A stretch of DNA of 64,000 nt from Brasenia schreberi. Its lineage: Eukaryota; Streptophyta; Magnoliopsida; Nymphaeales; Cabombaceae. Numbering within the stretch: the stretch's first letter is position 1; each line of letters begins with the position of its first letter. A program made the position numbers and the translations under genes. The stretch is taken from positions 9,942,501 to 10,006,500 of the forward strand of contig JAYKKT010000080.1 in assembly GCA_036023115.1 (NCBI GenBank), written 5' to 3'. Below the pieces are notes generated by a model. It did no database searches, was not told the origin of the DNA, and saw only the letters and a program-made list of their open reading frames with translations. Positions 47,399-59,110 of the stretch are shown piece by piece.

Positions 47399-48175
47399 TT
47401 TGAAATGGGTCTTGGATATGGGTCTGGGTATCTGGATCCAATCCAAACACTATTTTGATCTGGATCGCGGATCTCGGATATTTTGAGATCCAAATCCAAT
47501 CCAAATATTTATTTGAGTTTGGATCTCGAATCTCGAATATTTTGAGATCCAGATTCGATCCAAACACTATTTGGATCTGGATCCGAATACTTTTGGGTCC
47601 AGATCCAATCCAAACTTTTCTTCTGCTCCTTGGTTTCTGGTTCTTTTCTGGTGTTTTTCACCATTTGTTTCGAGCGGGCTTCGATTCATCGGAGGCCCAA
47701 CTTTGGCCTAGGTCTTCCCCAAGTCTATCTTCCAACTGGTGTTCTGCTTTTCAGGACTTTTTCAGCGTCTGTTTCTGTCCGCCGTTTTGGTTTCTAGCTG
47801 GTTCCTAGTGATATCGAACTCAGATTGCCGCACGGATTCCGTTCTTCATTCTGATGGGACGTGTCTCAGACTTCTGTCGACTTTATCAGGTTCTCGGCTT
47901 CTTTATGCATTTTGGAGCTACTTTTTGCTTTTCTTTGACCCAAATTATGCTTTTGCCCTTCTATCGAGCTTTTCTCTAAACGAGCTCTCCTTTCTTCAGT
48001 TTTTGGGCAGGGGATGGCTTTTGAAGCTCCGGGTTTGAATCCTTCTTCTTGCCTGGGCTCTCTTTTTGCCTTTTGTACCTATTTTTGTATTTTAAAACAG
48101 ATTGTCGTTTTGGCTCAAACGAGCTTTTTGTGTTTTTGAGAGTTTTTGAAATACAGAAAATTTGGGGTGTTTACA

Positions 48176-49212
48176 GAGGGCATGTCAATGCAAACATGAT
48201 GGCTATGAAAATACTTAGAGCCGGTTATTTTTGGTCCACTCTAAAGCAAGATTGTCATGATCATGTTAGGAAATGTCACCCATATCAGGTTTATGGACAT
48301 GCCATTCATATTCTCTCATCAAACTTGCATTCCATTGTCAGCCCATGGCCCTTCACCATGTGGGCGTTTGACATCGTAGGACCAATCTCCCCAAACGCAT
48401 CAAATGGACATAGGTTCATCCTAGCAGCCACCGAGTATTTTTCTAAATGGGTTGAAGCTACCTCCCTGACTAATGTCTAGGGGCAACATGTAGTGGCGTT
48501 CATTAAGAAGAATATCTTGGCTCGATTTGGAGTTCCAAGAGACCTAGTGTCAGACAATGGCACCCCCTTCAAGAATGAGACGATGGAAAAGTTATGTAAC
48601 ACCTATGGCATAACTCATCACTTCTCGTCGCCCTACTACCCTCAAGGCAATGGCCAAGCCGAAGCCACGAACAAAACTCTCATTAGGATCATTGAGAAAA
48701 CCTTAGAGAAGGGTAGGACATGGCATGAGAAGCTTGATGAAGCCTTATGGGCTTACAGGACTTTCATCCAAACTCCCACAAATGCCACACCATTTGAGTT
48801 GGTCTATGGTACAAACGTCATTCTCCCCATTCATACCAAATTGCATTCATTTCATACTTTACTTGCACTCGACCTCCCCCTAGAGACTTTTCAGCATGCT
48901 AGAATGGCCGAGCTTGAATTGTTAGATGAAAGAAGGCTCCTTGCTATGGATCATGCACATGCATACCGGTAAAGGATAACCCGATATTATGAAAAGCATA
49001 TTAAGCCTCGCCACTTCAAAGTGGGAGACATTGTATTGAAAATCATCCACCATCGTGGCCCACATCCACTGGGAAAGTGGCGGCCCAAGTGGGATGATCC
49101 TTATGTTGTACGTGGAACCACCACAAACAATGCATATTGGTTAATCGATGTTGTGGGTAGGAATTTAGCAGATCCTATGAATGCCCAATATTTAAAAAAA
49201 TACCATGTGTAG
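48176..49212 (+). pseudogene. Gypsy D integrase fragment
   Basis: It starts within the integrase zinc finger (GHVNANMMAMKILRAGYFW) directly after the terminal base of a minus-strand LTR. The core shows FDIVGP, VSDNGTPF and GQAEATNK, all three catalytic acids. The C-terminus is GKWRPKWDDPYVVRGT, ending QYLKKYHV at 49210. The second cysteine of the zinc finger is tyrosine (CHPYQ). Stops TAG at 48478 and TAA at 48970 break the frame. Everything upstream of integrase is missing. It is close to 31226-32371. Confidence 0.92.
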
Positions 49213-50406
49213 GGTCTAAGCTGAATACCCTTGCGAAAATGTTTTGAGGGGATCACCTTTGAAACTTTGCGAATGAGGATCAAGGTGGATCGTGTGGCCG
49301 TAAATAAGGGAATCGATGTTTGTAAAAAGCGGAGTTTTCAAAAATCGATGGGTTACATTTTAAAAGTCTTCATCTTACAAAGAAAGGTCTTGTTCAATAT
49401 AGCAAAATACTTGCAAGTAGTACATGCTATTTCAAAATAGGCTGATCTGGGATTAATGGAGTAAATCATTGGGATAAGTCTTTTCCCTCTTCTTTTCTCT
49501 TCCCCAAAAGGAAAATTTGGCAAAAAAGCAAAAAAAGGAAAATCCCTACAAAAAGTCACTTTCCAAAGGAAAGCAGGATTGCAAAAAGAAAGAAAAATCG
49601 TTCTTCGATTGGAAAAGAAAAGAGAGAAACAAAAAGAAAAATCCTCCCAAAGGAAGGCCCTCTATGAGAAAAAAAGGAAAAAATTACCAAAAAGCTCAAA
49701 AGAGCAAAATTTTTCGCCTCTTTGCCTCAAACCATGGGACGCTTCAGAAGGGACCGTGGTAACTCTTTCCCCTATCCCTGTGATTTATCCTAAGTGAAGA
49801 AAGATTCATTTCAGGGAGTCCTAAAGTAAAAATAGGATCTGCTTACTTGAATCTCATTTTGTTTGAGAATTAGACGTTGTTGGGTAAGGCATAGAAATTT
49901 TGAAATGCTTCCTGATTTCCTTATAAAACCTCCGCTAGAGTAGCGAGTGTTAAGACTCAAGTGAAGGGAAATGCAAGAAGCTGAAAATCCTTGTGATTGA
50001 AGCTAAAAGGGTTTTCCCTCCTTCGAAATCGAATTGAGAAAAACCCCGAACATCGAGCAACATAAGACCAGCTCACTTGGTGCAGCTAGTCTTCATAAAC
50101 CTCCCAAGCTCGATCATTGTCTAATACAAGTCTCTAGAAAATCATTTTTTTTCTAGCATATCATCCATGTCATCCACTCATGCGTGCACACATGGTCGTA
50201 AAATGCATGATCCCAATTAGGACTAGAACCATATTAGGAAAAGTCCCCTTTGGTGAAAATCCCCTCTTACCGGGCACAAGGAAAAGTTTTTTTTCAAAAC
50301 TGGGATGATTCATATTCTCGAGGACGAATCCAGGGAGAAAGCAAAAGGGGTATTGTCTTCTTTGCCATTATCCAAATCAATTTGGATAATGCCAAAGAAG
50401 GGCATC
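49213..50406 (+). other. Gypsy D 3' leader with purine-rich tract and PPT
   Basis: No protein is supported; lysine-rich frames at 49517-49797 come from an A/G-rich tract. The sequence CCAAAGAAGGGCATC precedes the LTR start and probably contains the polypurine tract. Order and motifs match the minus strand of 57872-59110, which links this element with gypsy E. Confidence 0.65.
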
Positions 50407-51800
50407 TGTAAACACCCCAAAATGGGATTATTTTCAAACAAACACCCGGTTTTCAAAAACCGTTTTCAAACCAATTTTGAACTTTTAAAAACCCCAGAGT
50501 TGTGAAGTTTTAACTTCTTTCTCAAAATCCTTCAAAATAAAGGTTCTTAGACCTGGGCCAAAACCAAAATTTTGTAAAGCAGATGAAACAAGCAGGTGAA
50601 GCCTGATAAAAAAAGCAGCCCCAGAACAGGTCAAAAAGCAAAAGTTCAGCCCGAACGAATGAAAATAGGGCCGAAAAGCAAAAGGAGCATCTAGGCCAAA
50701 AGCAGACTTCAACCCCAAAATATGAAATACAAAGCCAAAGCACCGATTAAGCTGTCAAAAATGAAACCCCAAGCCTGAAAAATAAAAAATCAGACGAAAT
50801 AGAGTTCGAAAGGTGAGAAGATGGTCGGATAAGAAGACTAGGAAAAACCTAGCTCAAACGAGTCATTGGCGACACCAAGGCCCGTTCAAAACCGCCTGTC
50901 TCAAAACACCAAGAAGGGCTAAAGAAAGAAGATTTTGGATTGGATCTGGACATAAATATCTAGATCTAGACCCAAATAGTGTTTGGATCGGATTTGAATC
51001 TCAAAACCCAAATCCAAGATCCAAACCCAAGACTCACCCCTTGGCCTATAAATAAGACCAGGGGGGGTGAAAAAGTTCATGTGAATCCTTGGGGGAGGGC
51101 TTGTGAAGAGAGAGAAAATGTGGCGCAAAAAGTCAACATTGGTGGGCTTTAGCCATGTGGGCTCAATCAAGGGTGAGGTGGGTTCAAGCCTTGTGGACCT
51201 AGACCTAGCTTGGGGCTGCAACAACACGGCTACAAAGGGCGTGGACATGGGTTGCAACCTTGGTTGCACAAGATGGACCGGCTCCAAGAGGTAAGTCCCT
51301 AAACCTAGCGTAAACCTAGCCTAGTTGACCTGACCGACCTAACCCACATACCACTAAACCTAGTCGCCACTGACCCCACTAAACTTCACCCTAACTAGCC
51401 CAACCGACTGCACTAAGCCACGCCCAAACACCTAGCCACGGCTGCCTTTGGCTAGCCCGCACCCCACCTAACCCAGCCACCCTACCAACCGACTACACCT
51501 AAGCCTAACCTAGCCACAACCGACCTCACCTAAAACCTAACCAACTCCACCCTATGACACACCTAACCAACCCATAACCTGCCCCACAAGACACCCTACC
51601 AACTGACTCCACCCAGCCATCACCGACTCCACCCAGCCATCACTAAACTCCACCCTAACTAGCCTAAACCGACTCCACCTAAAACCTAACCACTACCTGC
51701 CCATAACCTACACCCGGCCAACCCCTTGGCTGGCCAGCTCCCCACTTGACTGACCCCTACCAGCCACCAAGAACCGAGTGCACTTAGCACTCGGTTTGAC
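50407..51800 (+). repeat. Gypsy D 3' LTR, plus strand
   Basis: It begins TGTAAACACCCCAAAATGGG directly after the integrase element's 3' leader. A U3 repeat of GGATCTGGA type lies at 50935-51000, and the TATA box CCTATAAATAAG at 51045-51056. Downstream CCTAACC-rich sequence runs to about 51780, where it meets the oppositely oriented LTR. It is a diverged relative of the two minus-strand LTRs. Confidence 0.75.
51045..51056 (+). promoter_or_regulatory. TATA box, gypsy D plus-strand LTR
   Basis: CCTATAAATAAG lies about 640 bases into the LTR, after the U3 repeats. Unlike the minus-strand LTRs, it is not in a palindrome. Confidence 0.6.
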
Positions 51801-51829
51801 TCTTAGCCCCAACCAAAAACTGAGTGCAA

Positions 51830-53254
51830 CTGGGGCGCAGGTGGCTGGGTGGTTTTTAGGGTAGATGGCCTGCCTCAAGGCAGGCCAAAAATTTAGGTAG
51901 AAAGTGTGGGACACGGCCTGCCTTGCAAGCCGTGGGTCTTAGGAAAAAGGCTCGAGCCAAGGTGGCTCGAGCTAGGTAGTTTCAAAGGGAAGTTCGGCCA
52001 ACACTTGGCCGAACTTTAGGTGGTTTAGGGAGGTTGTTTAGGGTGGTATTTAGGGTAGAGTTTAGGTGGTGGTCTTAGGTAGGAGACTTGGTGAAAAACG
52101 GCTAGGACTTGGCTGTTTTGGTGGCGGTTTTAAGGGCAGGTTTGGCTAGGATGGGTGGCCTAGAGAGGTTAGGGAAGAGGGGTTAGGTTAGGGCTTAGGG
52201 GACCTTGGTTGCAGCACCACCCCAAGCTGCCGCTCAAGCCGCCAAGCTCCACCATGCAACGCTCCCAACCAGCTTGAAGAAGACGTCTTGTTGTTGGTGC
52301 AGCCGTTGCCTCCATGGGCCAATCCCAAGCACTCAAACAAACGAATATGGCCTATGGGCCTCTTTCTCTCTCATCCCCCCCTTTTATTCACGTGAGGAGC
52401 TTCCCTGGAGCCTCACTCGTGAATCAATTTTCAAACCCAGCACCTCTATTTATAGAGGTTTTAAATGGGTCTTGGATATTGGGTCTTGGATTTGGGTCTA
52501 GCTATCCGGATCCAATCCAAACTCTATGTGGATCTGGATCGCAGATCTCGGATATTTTGAGATCCAGATCCAGTCCAAATATTTATTTGGGTTTGGATCT
52601 CGGATCTTGGATCTCGGATATTTTGAGATCCAGATCCAATCCAAACATAATTTGGATTTGGATCTGGATATTTTTGGGTCCAAACCCAATCTAGACTTTT
52701 CTTCCGCTCCTTGGTTTTCTGGTCCTTTCTGGTGCTTTTCACCCTCGGTTTTGAGCGGGCTTCAATTCATCGGATGCCCAACTCTGGCCTGGGTCTTTCC
52801 CAAGTCTTCCTTCCAACCGGTGTTCTGCTTTTCAAGACTTTTTCGGCGTTCGTTTCGGTCCGCCGTTTTGGTTTCTGACCGGTTCCTGTTGATATCGAAC
52901 TCAGATTGCCGCACGAATTCCGTTCTTCATTCTAACGAGACGTGTCTCGGACTTCTGTCGACTTCCTCAGGTACTGGGCTTCTTTCTGCATTTTGGAGCT
53001 GCTTTGTGCTTTGTTTTACCAAAATTACATTTTTATCCTTCTGTCGGGCTTTTCTCCGAACAGGCTCTTTTTTCTTCCGTTTTTGAACAAGGGGTGGCTT
53101 TCGAGACTCCGGGTTTGATTTCTCTTCTTGCTGGGGCTCTCCTTTTTCCTTTTGTACCTATTTTCACATTTTAAAACAGGATGTCGTTTTGGCTCAAACG
53201 AGCTTTTTGTGTTTTTGAGAGTTTTTGATTTTTGGAAAATTCGGGGTGTTTACA
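51830..53254 (-). repeat. Gypsy D LTR, minus strand, second copy
   Basis: The minus strand starts TGTAAACACCCCGAATTTTCC at 53254. It is collinear with 48175-46840, sharing the U3 GGATCT/GAGATCC repeats (52470-52640), the palindromic TATA box and GTGGCTCGAGCT (about 51960-51975). Only one dyad unit remains at its end. Its left edge meets the plus-strand LTR near 51800. Confidence 0.75.
52443..52458 (-). promoter_or_regulatory. TATA box inside a palindrome, gypsy D LTR 2
   Basis: Same CCTCTATTTATAGAGG as at 47383-47398. Confidence 0.7.
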
Positions 53255-54334
53255 GTACCAAAATGGTGGGGCTACTCTTGGAGCTTGAATCTCCATTACG
53301 ATGATAAAACTTTCACACATTCATGTTGTGTGAATTCATTAGACCTGTGATAATATCAAGTGCAGAGACATGAAATAGTATGATTGAGTATATTGTATCT
53401 TACCAAACACTGATGATATCTTTAGTGGCCAAATCCGCAGTGGCCTTTCCTTCTTAGTTAAGGTCAGAAATAAACAAGCTCATTGTTAGTTGCAGCATAT
53501 ACTTCAAATATATCATTTTCCACATGCAACAAATAGAACTCAATACGAACACTTACTCTTGCCGCACTATCATTTGGTGCAATGTAGTTCTTCATTCTTG
53601 AGCTTTAATCACGGAAAACCTGCTTTCATTGCTAGCTTGGCATCATGGTCCTTACTTAGGTGAAGATCATCATTGAACTCAAACTCAGACGCCTTACTTG
53701 GAAACAAGAAGCCAAATTATGCATTCTTTTGCTCACCTTCATTTTTGAGGGTTAGGTTGGAATCCAACTCCTTAAAGAGAGCATCGCTGGTTTCAGGATC
53801 AGTGATAGTCCCTAGTTTCTCATTTGCTGGATCTAATGCAGCAATCAATTCAAGTTTTCGCACGAGCTCAGTTGAAGCCACATTCGTGCAGCTCCCACTA
53901 CTATGATGACACTACAGACCTTGTTCTTGATAGTGCAGTAGATGCAGAATAGGTTCTCCAAAGTTTCAATGACCAGCATTTCATGCTTAGTGAAAATGAT
54001 GAGGCTGCCTTTGACTTGAGCCCTTCTACACACCCTTCTACTGATGTCCCAAGGCCAGGACTGATTTAGGTTTTGTTCAATGATGGTGAGGACTTTGGAA
54101 GGAAGTAGGTGTGGCATTGTTTCATTCAGGGGGTGATAATGGTAAAGAAAAATGAATAAAAACTCAGAGATTGTTGGGTGCACTCGAAAGTGGCAACAGG
54201 ATGCTATTGAGAGGCAAGGGACATGGGTAGAGTGTTAATGGTAATGAGAGAGAAAGAAGAGAAGGATGCGATAGGTTTTAGACAAGGTAGATTGAAAATT
54301 GGTTGCCTGGTATTGTGATTCCTCTCTATCTCAA
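53255..54334. other. Unidentified; coding-like minus-strand frames
   Basis: On the minus strand 53906-53673 reads NVASTELVRKLELIAALDPA and then TITDPETSDALFKELDSNLT before a stop. A further frame lies at 54183-53845. The sequence has ordinary protein composition but matches no family I know. It may be a host gene fragment or an old Gag. Confidence 0.35.
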
Positions 54335-54850
54335 TGAAAGCACCAAATTATGTGAACAAAATAGTGGTTACGCATTCTGGTTGCAATGGTTTATAATCTG
54401 CTAAGAAATCTCGGCTACAGCCGGACAATGAACTTGGTAATCGCTACTAAACCCAAGCTAGATGAGTTTAGATGAGAAAAGAGAAAGGTTGATACTTTCA
54501 AACAACAAAATTTCAACAAACAAAACTACAATTCATTTCATTCATTCCAATGGTTTAAATAGAGATTACAGAACAGTTATGACAGGCATTAAACAAGCTG
54601 GAAATAGAACCTATGAACTAACACTACACAGTTATCCTACAAACTAAGGGAAATGAGCTTGATTTAATGGTCAACCCACTCATTAATGAGCATAGCAATC
54701 AGCTGGTACTGGTTTGGACAACCATTTATTAAATCTTCCTGGCCTACTGCTTGACTTGTCCTGGACTTACATTGTGTTACTAGTCCCGGGAATGACTTAG
54801 GTGGATTATCTCCTCAACATTACAATAATTCATAGATATATACATATCTT
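54335..54850 (+). repeat. Dispersed LTR-like repeat (TGAAAGCACC), plus strand
   Basis: Begins TGAAAGCACCAAATTATGTG after TCTCAA. It matches the complement of 45840-46372 through about 500 bases, including CTAAACCCAAGCTAGATGAG and the AAGGGAAATGAGC block. No coding content. Confidence 0.7.
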
Positions 54851-55420
54851 GTTCTAGAGATGTGAGCCGATTAAACATTGATTCCGAGGTATTCTTCAGT
54901 TTCTATTTTTTTTTTAGCCTTCATGTCCGCATCACCTTAGCAATTACCAAAACAACAATTATAGCAAGCTCATAGATGGATGGCTGAGCCTGTATCAACA
55001 TTTTACTAGTTGATCGTGATGAGGACATTTCCTTCATAGGGAGGCCTCAGCAACTCATTGAGTTTGAACCCGGTCACCAAACCAGTTTGAAATGACTTTA
55101 GTGCAGACCGAACTGTTGGCTCGTAATCCAATAATACAATGGGATGAGTTGAAGGGCCTGTGACCAGATCCAAAACCCATTTAACACCAGGATGGAACCC
55201 CACCTTTCTTAATCTGACATGCCTTCATCCAATTGAAGTTGAAGCCATCCATTACTATTCCAATGATGATGCAATTGAAGACATTCCCAAACGTTCCAAA
55301 ATTATCATGAGTCAAGTCTATGTAAATTGCATTACTTGGCAATTTGATCGAAAAACTAGGCATGATGATTTTCGAACTGACCTAGTGAATAGATCTCTTT
55401 TGCAATGCACAGGATCTTAA
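54851..55420. other. Unidentified; coding-like minus-strand frame at 55006-55215
   Basis: The minus strand reads VRLRKVGFHPGVKWVLDLVT, continues through IVLLDYEPTVRSALKSFQ, and ends with NELLRPPYEGNVLITIN and a stop. The plus strand has an 86-codon frame at 55160-55420. I recognise neither. The position directly before a TGAAAGCACC repeat suggests element-internal sequence, but this is a guess. Confidence 0.35.
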
Positions 55421-55704
55421 TGAAAGCACCGAATGATGCAAACCAAACGGTTCGTTGCTTCTGCTTGCAACGGTTTGTAGCATTCTAGGAATTCTCTGCT
55501 ATAGTTGGGACTAGTAAGGAGAATGAACATAGTAAACCGGGGAAGGATGAAACAGGAGCAACAGGTGTTTGAAAGAGTTTAGAAGCCTTGCTGAAGGACT
55601 TGATAAGCAAATGGAAACTAGTATTTCACTTGATAGAGCAATAAAAGGTTTCTTACAGATCTGGTGAGGGTGATTTTATAGCTGGGAACAGGTTTCCTCG
55701 ACTA
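55421..55704 (+). repeat. Dispersed LTR-like repeat (TGAAAGCACC), truncated
   Basis: Begins TGAAAGCACCGAATGATGC after GATCTTAA and shares AACGGTTTGTAG with its relatives. It is cut by the gypsy E LTR at 55705. Confidence 0.6.
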
Positions 55705-57871
55705 TGTAGACACGAAAATTTTCACCCCGGAGTTATGAAAAACTTGAAGTGAAACTTTTCCTATCTACGCTTGCGCGAGCGTGTCAGCTAGTTTGCCAAA
55801 CTAGCAAAGGTTTTTGAAAGTTTTTGACTCCTTTGGCGATTGTAGGCAAGCGGACTCTTTTCACTTAAACCTTCTTGAACCGATGCGCAATGGTCGATTT
55901 AAGTACTTAGAAACTTCAATTTTGAAACAAGTATATCTCCATTTCATGTGAACAACAAGTGCTTTGAAAGAATTTTGATTGTGCACTTTGATTTAATAAT
56001 TGAAATGAACAAGTCCTGAAAAACAGAGTATTCTATTTTCAAAGCTTATTTCTAAAATGGATCTGGACATACTACAGGTCTCCAAAAATCATCAAAATTC
56101 TACCTGACCAAGTCTATAGTGTGGAGAACCTGTGGCTTTTTACGAATATGAATTTGGAAATGTATTGAATCAAAATTAAATCTGAGAAAGAGGACTGACT
56201 CACAAACCCGGAACTGTTCTGTCACAGATATACATAGGCTATGGATGACTTTAATGTTGTTGGAAAGCTATGGACGTTAGCTTTCCAATGCATCAAGAAT
56301 CAAATGATTTGGACCTCTGTAGACAGAGTTATGGGACAAAAACCCAGACGCTATCACAGATGAAACGACTGTGCAAACAGTGAACAAATTTTGATTCGGT
56401 ATTTTCACAATTTTATTGCGGGGTTGCACGGTCCTAAAATTCTTGAAAATTTTATTTCTAAGACTTCTATGTGTGCACATGCTCCTAAAATTTTAGCGCA
56501 TTTGGACTACGGAGTAAAAAATTAAAATTACAGCAATTAGAGATGCAGATGTAGAAAACGAGTTTTCAGTTTTGTAGAGAATACGCGCAGATGCAAACTC
56601 ATACCAAAGCAAATTACAACAACTCTACTCCGAATTTAACTCACGCAAAAGGAAATTGCAGCAACTCTACATCTCAAATTAAACTCACACGAAGGGAAAT
56701 ACACATATTAGCTTAAGCATAGAGGGGGTTAAGAAGTATAGAGTGTTTATAACATATATTGGGGTAGGAGCATAATCAAACAATTAGAGTGCAAGTGTAT
56801 GTTAATGGTGATTCATCCATGAAATGAAATTTACAGCAACTCTAATTATTACAACTTAGGGGGAGATGAAACTCCATTAATACAATCCCATTCAATGACT
56901 TAAAAGGGAAGAAAACGAGATTTGAATTAAGCAAGGAATGACTTACACGAATTTTGGAACCAATGGCCGGGGATTCAAGAATGAATCCGGCCACCCAAGC
57001 TTTCTTCCTTCAATCTCCCACAACTCTCACCTAGCTCCCTCTCCTTGAACCCTTCTTGAAGTACACGACCCTCTCTTGCTGGAATTTTCCCTCACCTAGC
57101 CTAGCACTCACCCTAATGTGGCAGCCTCCCTCCAAGTTATTTGAGAATGAAGAACCCGCCCCCCTCTTGGCCCCTTTTATAGGCCAAGGGGGGTTGGTTC
57201 TAGCCTCTTCTATGGGGCAGGTTGGTCCTGTTTTGAAGGGATGTTGATCCAATTCAACCCAGCCCTAATGGTCCCCCCTTGTGTTGACATAGACCAGCCC
57301 CATGTGGGCTGGTTTCCAAGTGAACCCAGCCTTAGCCTAAGTTCAATCGAGCTCCATTTGGACCAGCCAATGCTTGCTTGACCACTTGATGCTTGGCTTG
57401 ATTGGTTCGGCCTTGCCTTCAACTTGCATTTGGTGAAGTCGACCTATGCTTTGAAGTAAACATTGATTTCATCCAGTCCTTGACTTGAATTGGCTAGATT
57501 CTTGACGATGCTTTATGTCATTTGATCAAATGTGCTTCATCCCGGCTAGGTATTGGATTTGAATTGGCTTTATTGCATCGTGATCTTGGTTCAAGTCGAG
57601 CATACTTGACTTGATATCTCTTGGATAAGCTTGGCTCCCTTGTTTTCTTGTATTTGACTTCAGTTCACCTTGAGATGCCTCGGGATTTTTAACTTGATCA
57701 GGCGAGTTTCCATCTAGTCTTGATTTGCTTTTGAATCTGCACTAGGGTTGTTTAACTCAAATTTAAAACCTTTATTTTAAAGTATTTTCCAAAAGGTTTA
57801 AACTTTGAAATTTGGAGTTTTTGAATTTAAAGGTTCATAGAGGCTTTAAACTGGTTTTCGAAATTCAGGAG
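55705..57871 (-). repeat. Gypsy E 3' LTR, minus strand
   Basis: The plus-strand left edge TGTAGACACGAAAATTTTC is the LTR end. It matches 62853-64000 through at least 1.1 kb. The right edge near 57871 follows GGGCATC of the 3' leader (minus strand), the same context as the gypsy D LTR start, although the terminal TG is degraded. A TATA box lies at 57171-57183. Confidence 0.78.
57171..57183 (-). promoter_or_regulatory. TATA box in an inverted repeat, gypsy E LTR
   Basis: The minus strand reads CCTATAAAAGGGG. The box sits in the loop between CCCCCTTGGCC and GGCCAAGAGGGGG, an imperfect stem. Confidence 0.65.
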
Positions 57872-59110
57872 TTTAAAGATGCCCTTATTTGGCATTAATC
57901 TAAATTTATTTGGATAATGGCAAAAGAGAAAACACCCTTTATGGATTTACTTCCCAAATTTCCTTGAGAATATAAGTCATCCTTCATTTCGTAAACTCCT
58001 TTCTCTTGGATCATAGGAGAGGGATTTCCGCCAAAGGGGACTTGACGTACATGGGGTATTTTTCCTAGGCATGATCGTGTATGAATGACTTTTGAATGCA
58101 TGCATGGTATGGGTGAGGTGAGCTTTTGGAGAGTCAATTGAGGGGTTTATGAGCTTGGGTCGAGCCTTTACAGGCTGGCTGCCCCAAGCAGAATTATCCC
58201 ATGTCTTTTCTTGACAATTTTGGGTTTTCAAAAATTTTTCAAAAAGGACTTCCAATTTTTCATACTTCCCTTCATTCAGGTTTCAACACCTACTACTTGT
58301 AGAGGTTTTTGGTAGAAAATTTTGGAAAACATTTCAAAGTTCCATTTCCCATATAACAAAGTCTAATTCTCAAACAAAATGAAATCCAAATAAGTAGATT
58401 ATATTCCTACTTTAGGACTTTCATGGATGAACCTTTTTCCATTGGGATAAGCTGTAGGGATATAGGAAAGAGTTACCACAGTCCCTTCTGAACTGTCCTG
58501 TGGTTTAAGACAAAGAGACGGAAAATTACTCTTTTTGAGCTTTGTTTTTTCCTTTTCCTTTTTTCTTTTTCTCATTTTTCAAGAGAAGACCTCTTTTGAA
58601 GAAGTTTTTGTATTCCCTCTGTCTATTCGGGGAAGACTTCTTCTCGGAAGAGTTTTTGCATTCTCTTTCTTTTTTCTTTTTTTTCTTTCAAAGAGAAAAT
58701 CCCTTTTGAAGAAGTTTTTGTATTCCCTCTATCTATTCGGGAAAGACTTCTTTTTCGAAGAGTTTTTGTATTCTCTTTTTTTTTCTTTTTCTTTTGGATA
58801 TTTTTCGAGAAGTAAAATGGGGGAAAACTTATCCCTTTGGTTACTTGATTCAACCAAGATCATCCCATTTCCTAATAGCATCTACCATTTGAAAATATTT
58901 TGCTATTTTGAACAAGACTTCGTTTTGTAAGCCTAGTATTTTTGAAATGTCACCAATTTATTTTTGAAAACTCTACTTTTTCGTAAAGCATCAATTCCCC
59001 TCATTTGGGGTCATACAATTAATCTTGATCCTTCTTTCAAGAAGTTTCAAAGGAGATTCATTTGAAAATCTTTTTAAAAGAATTTAACATAGACCCTTTC
59101 ACATATTGGG
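57872..59110 (-). other. Gypsy E 3' leader, pyrimidine-rich on the plus strand
   Basis: This corresponds to 49213-50406 on the other strand. CT-rich tracts at 58535-58800 include two long near-repeats around gaagaagtttttgtattccc. Frames rich in Phe or Lys there are composition artefacts. Confidence 0.65.

Larger units (their letters stand above)
46431..48175 (-). repeat. Gypsy D LTR, minus strand, first copy
   Basis: On the minus strand it starts TGTAAACACCCC at 48175. It holds U3 repeats built on GGATCT...GAGATCC (47440-47600) and a TATA box at 47383-47398. A downstream array of 79-83-base units with GGCCTGCC/GGCAGGCC dyads lies at 46475-46880. It resembles 51830-53254. The left edge near 46431 is not fixed. 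It abuts gypsy integrase exactly at 48176. Confidence 0.75.

Noticed and set aside
47455..47808. Frames with repeated IWIWI and SGSRS-type peptides
   Set aside because: They are translations of LTR U3 repeats.
49517..49797. Lysine-rich frames
   Set aside because: Caused by an A/G-rich tract in the gypsy 3' leader; overlapping frames are equally open.
46424..53259. GTACC on both sides of the gypsy D LTR cluster as a target duplication
   Set aside because: The left GTACC is not followed by an LTR-type TG, so the match may be chance.
58535..58930. Phe-rich hydrophobic frame resembling a membrane protein
   Set aside because: It is the complement of the same purine-rich leader; composition explains the hydrophobicity.
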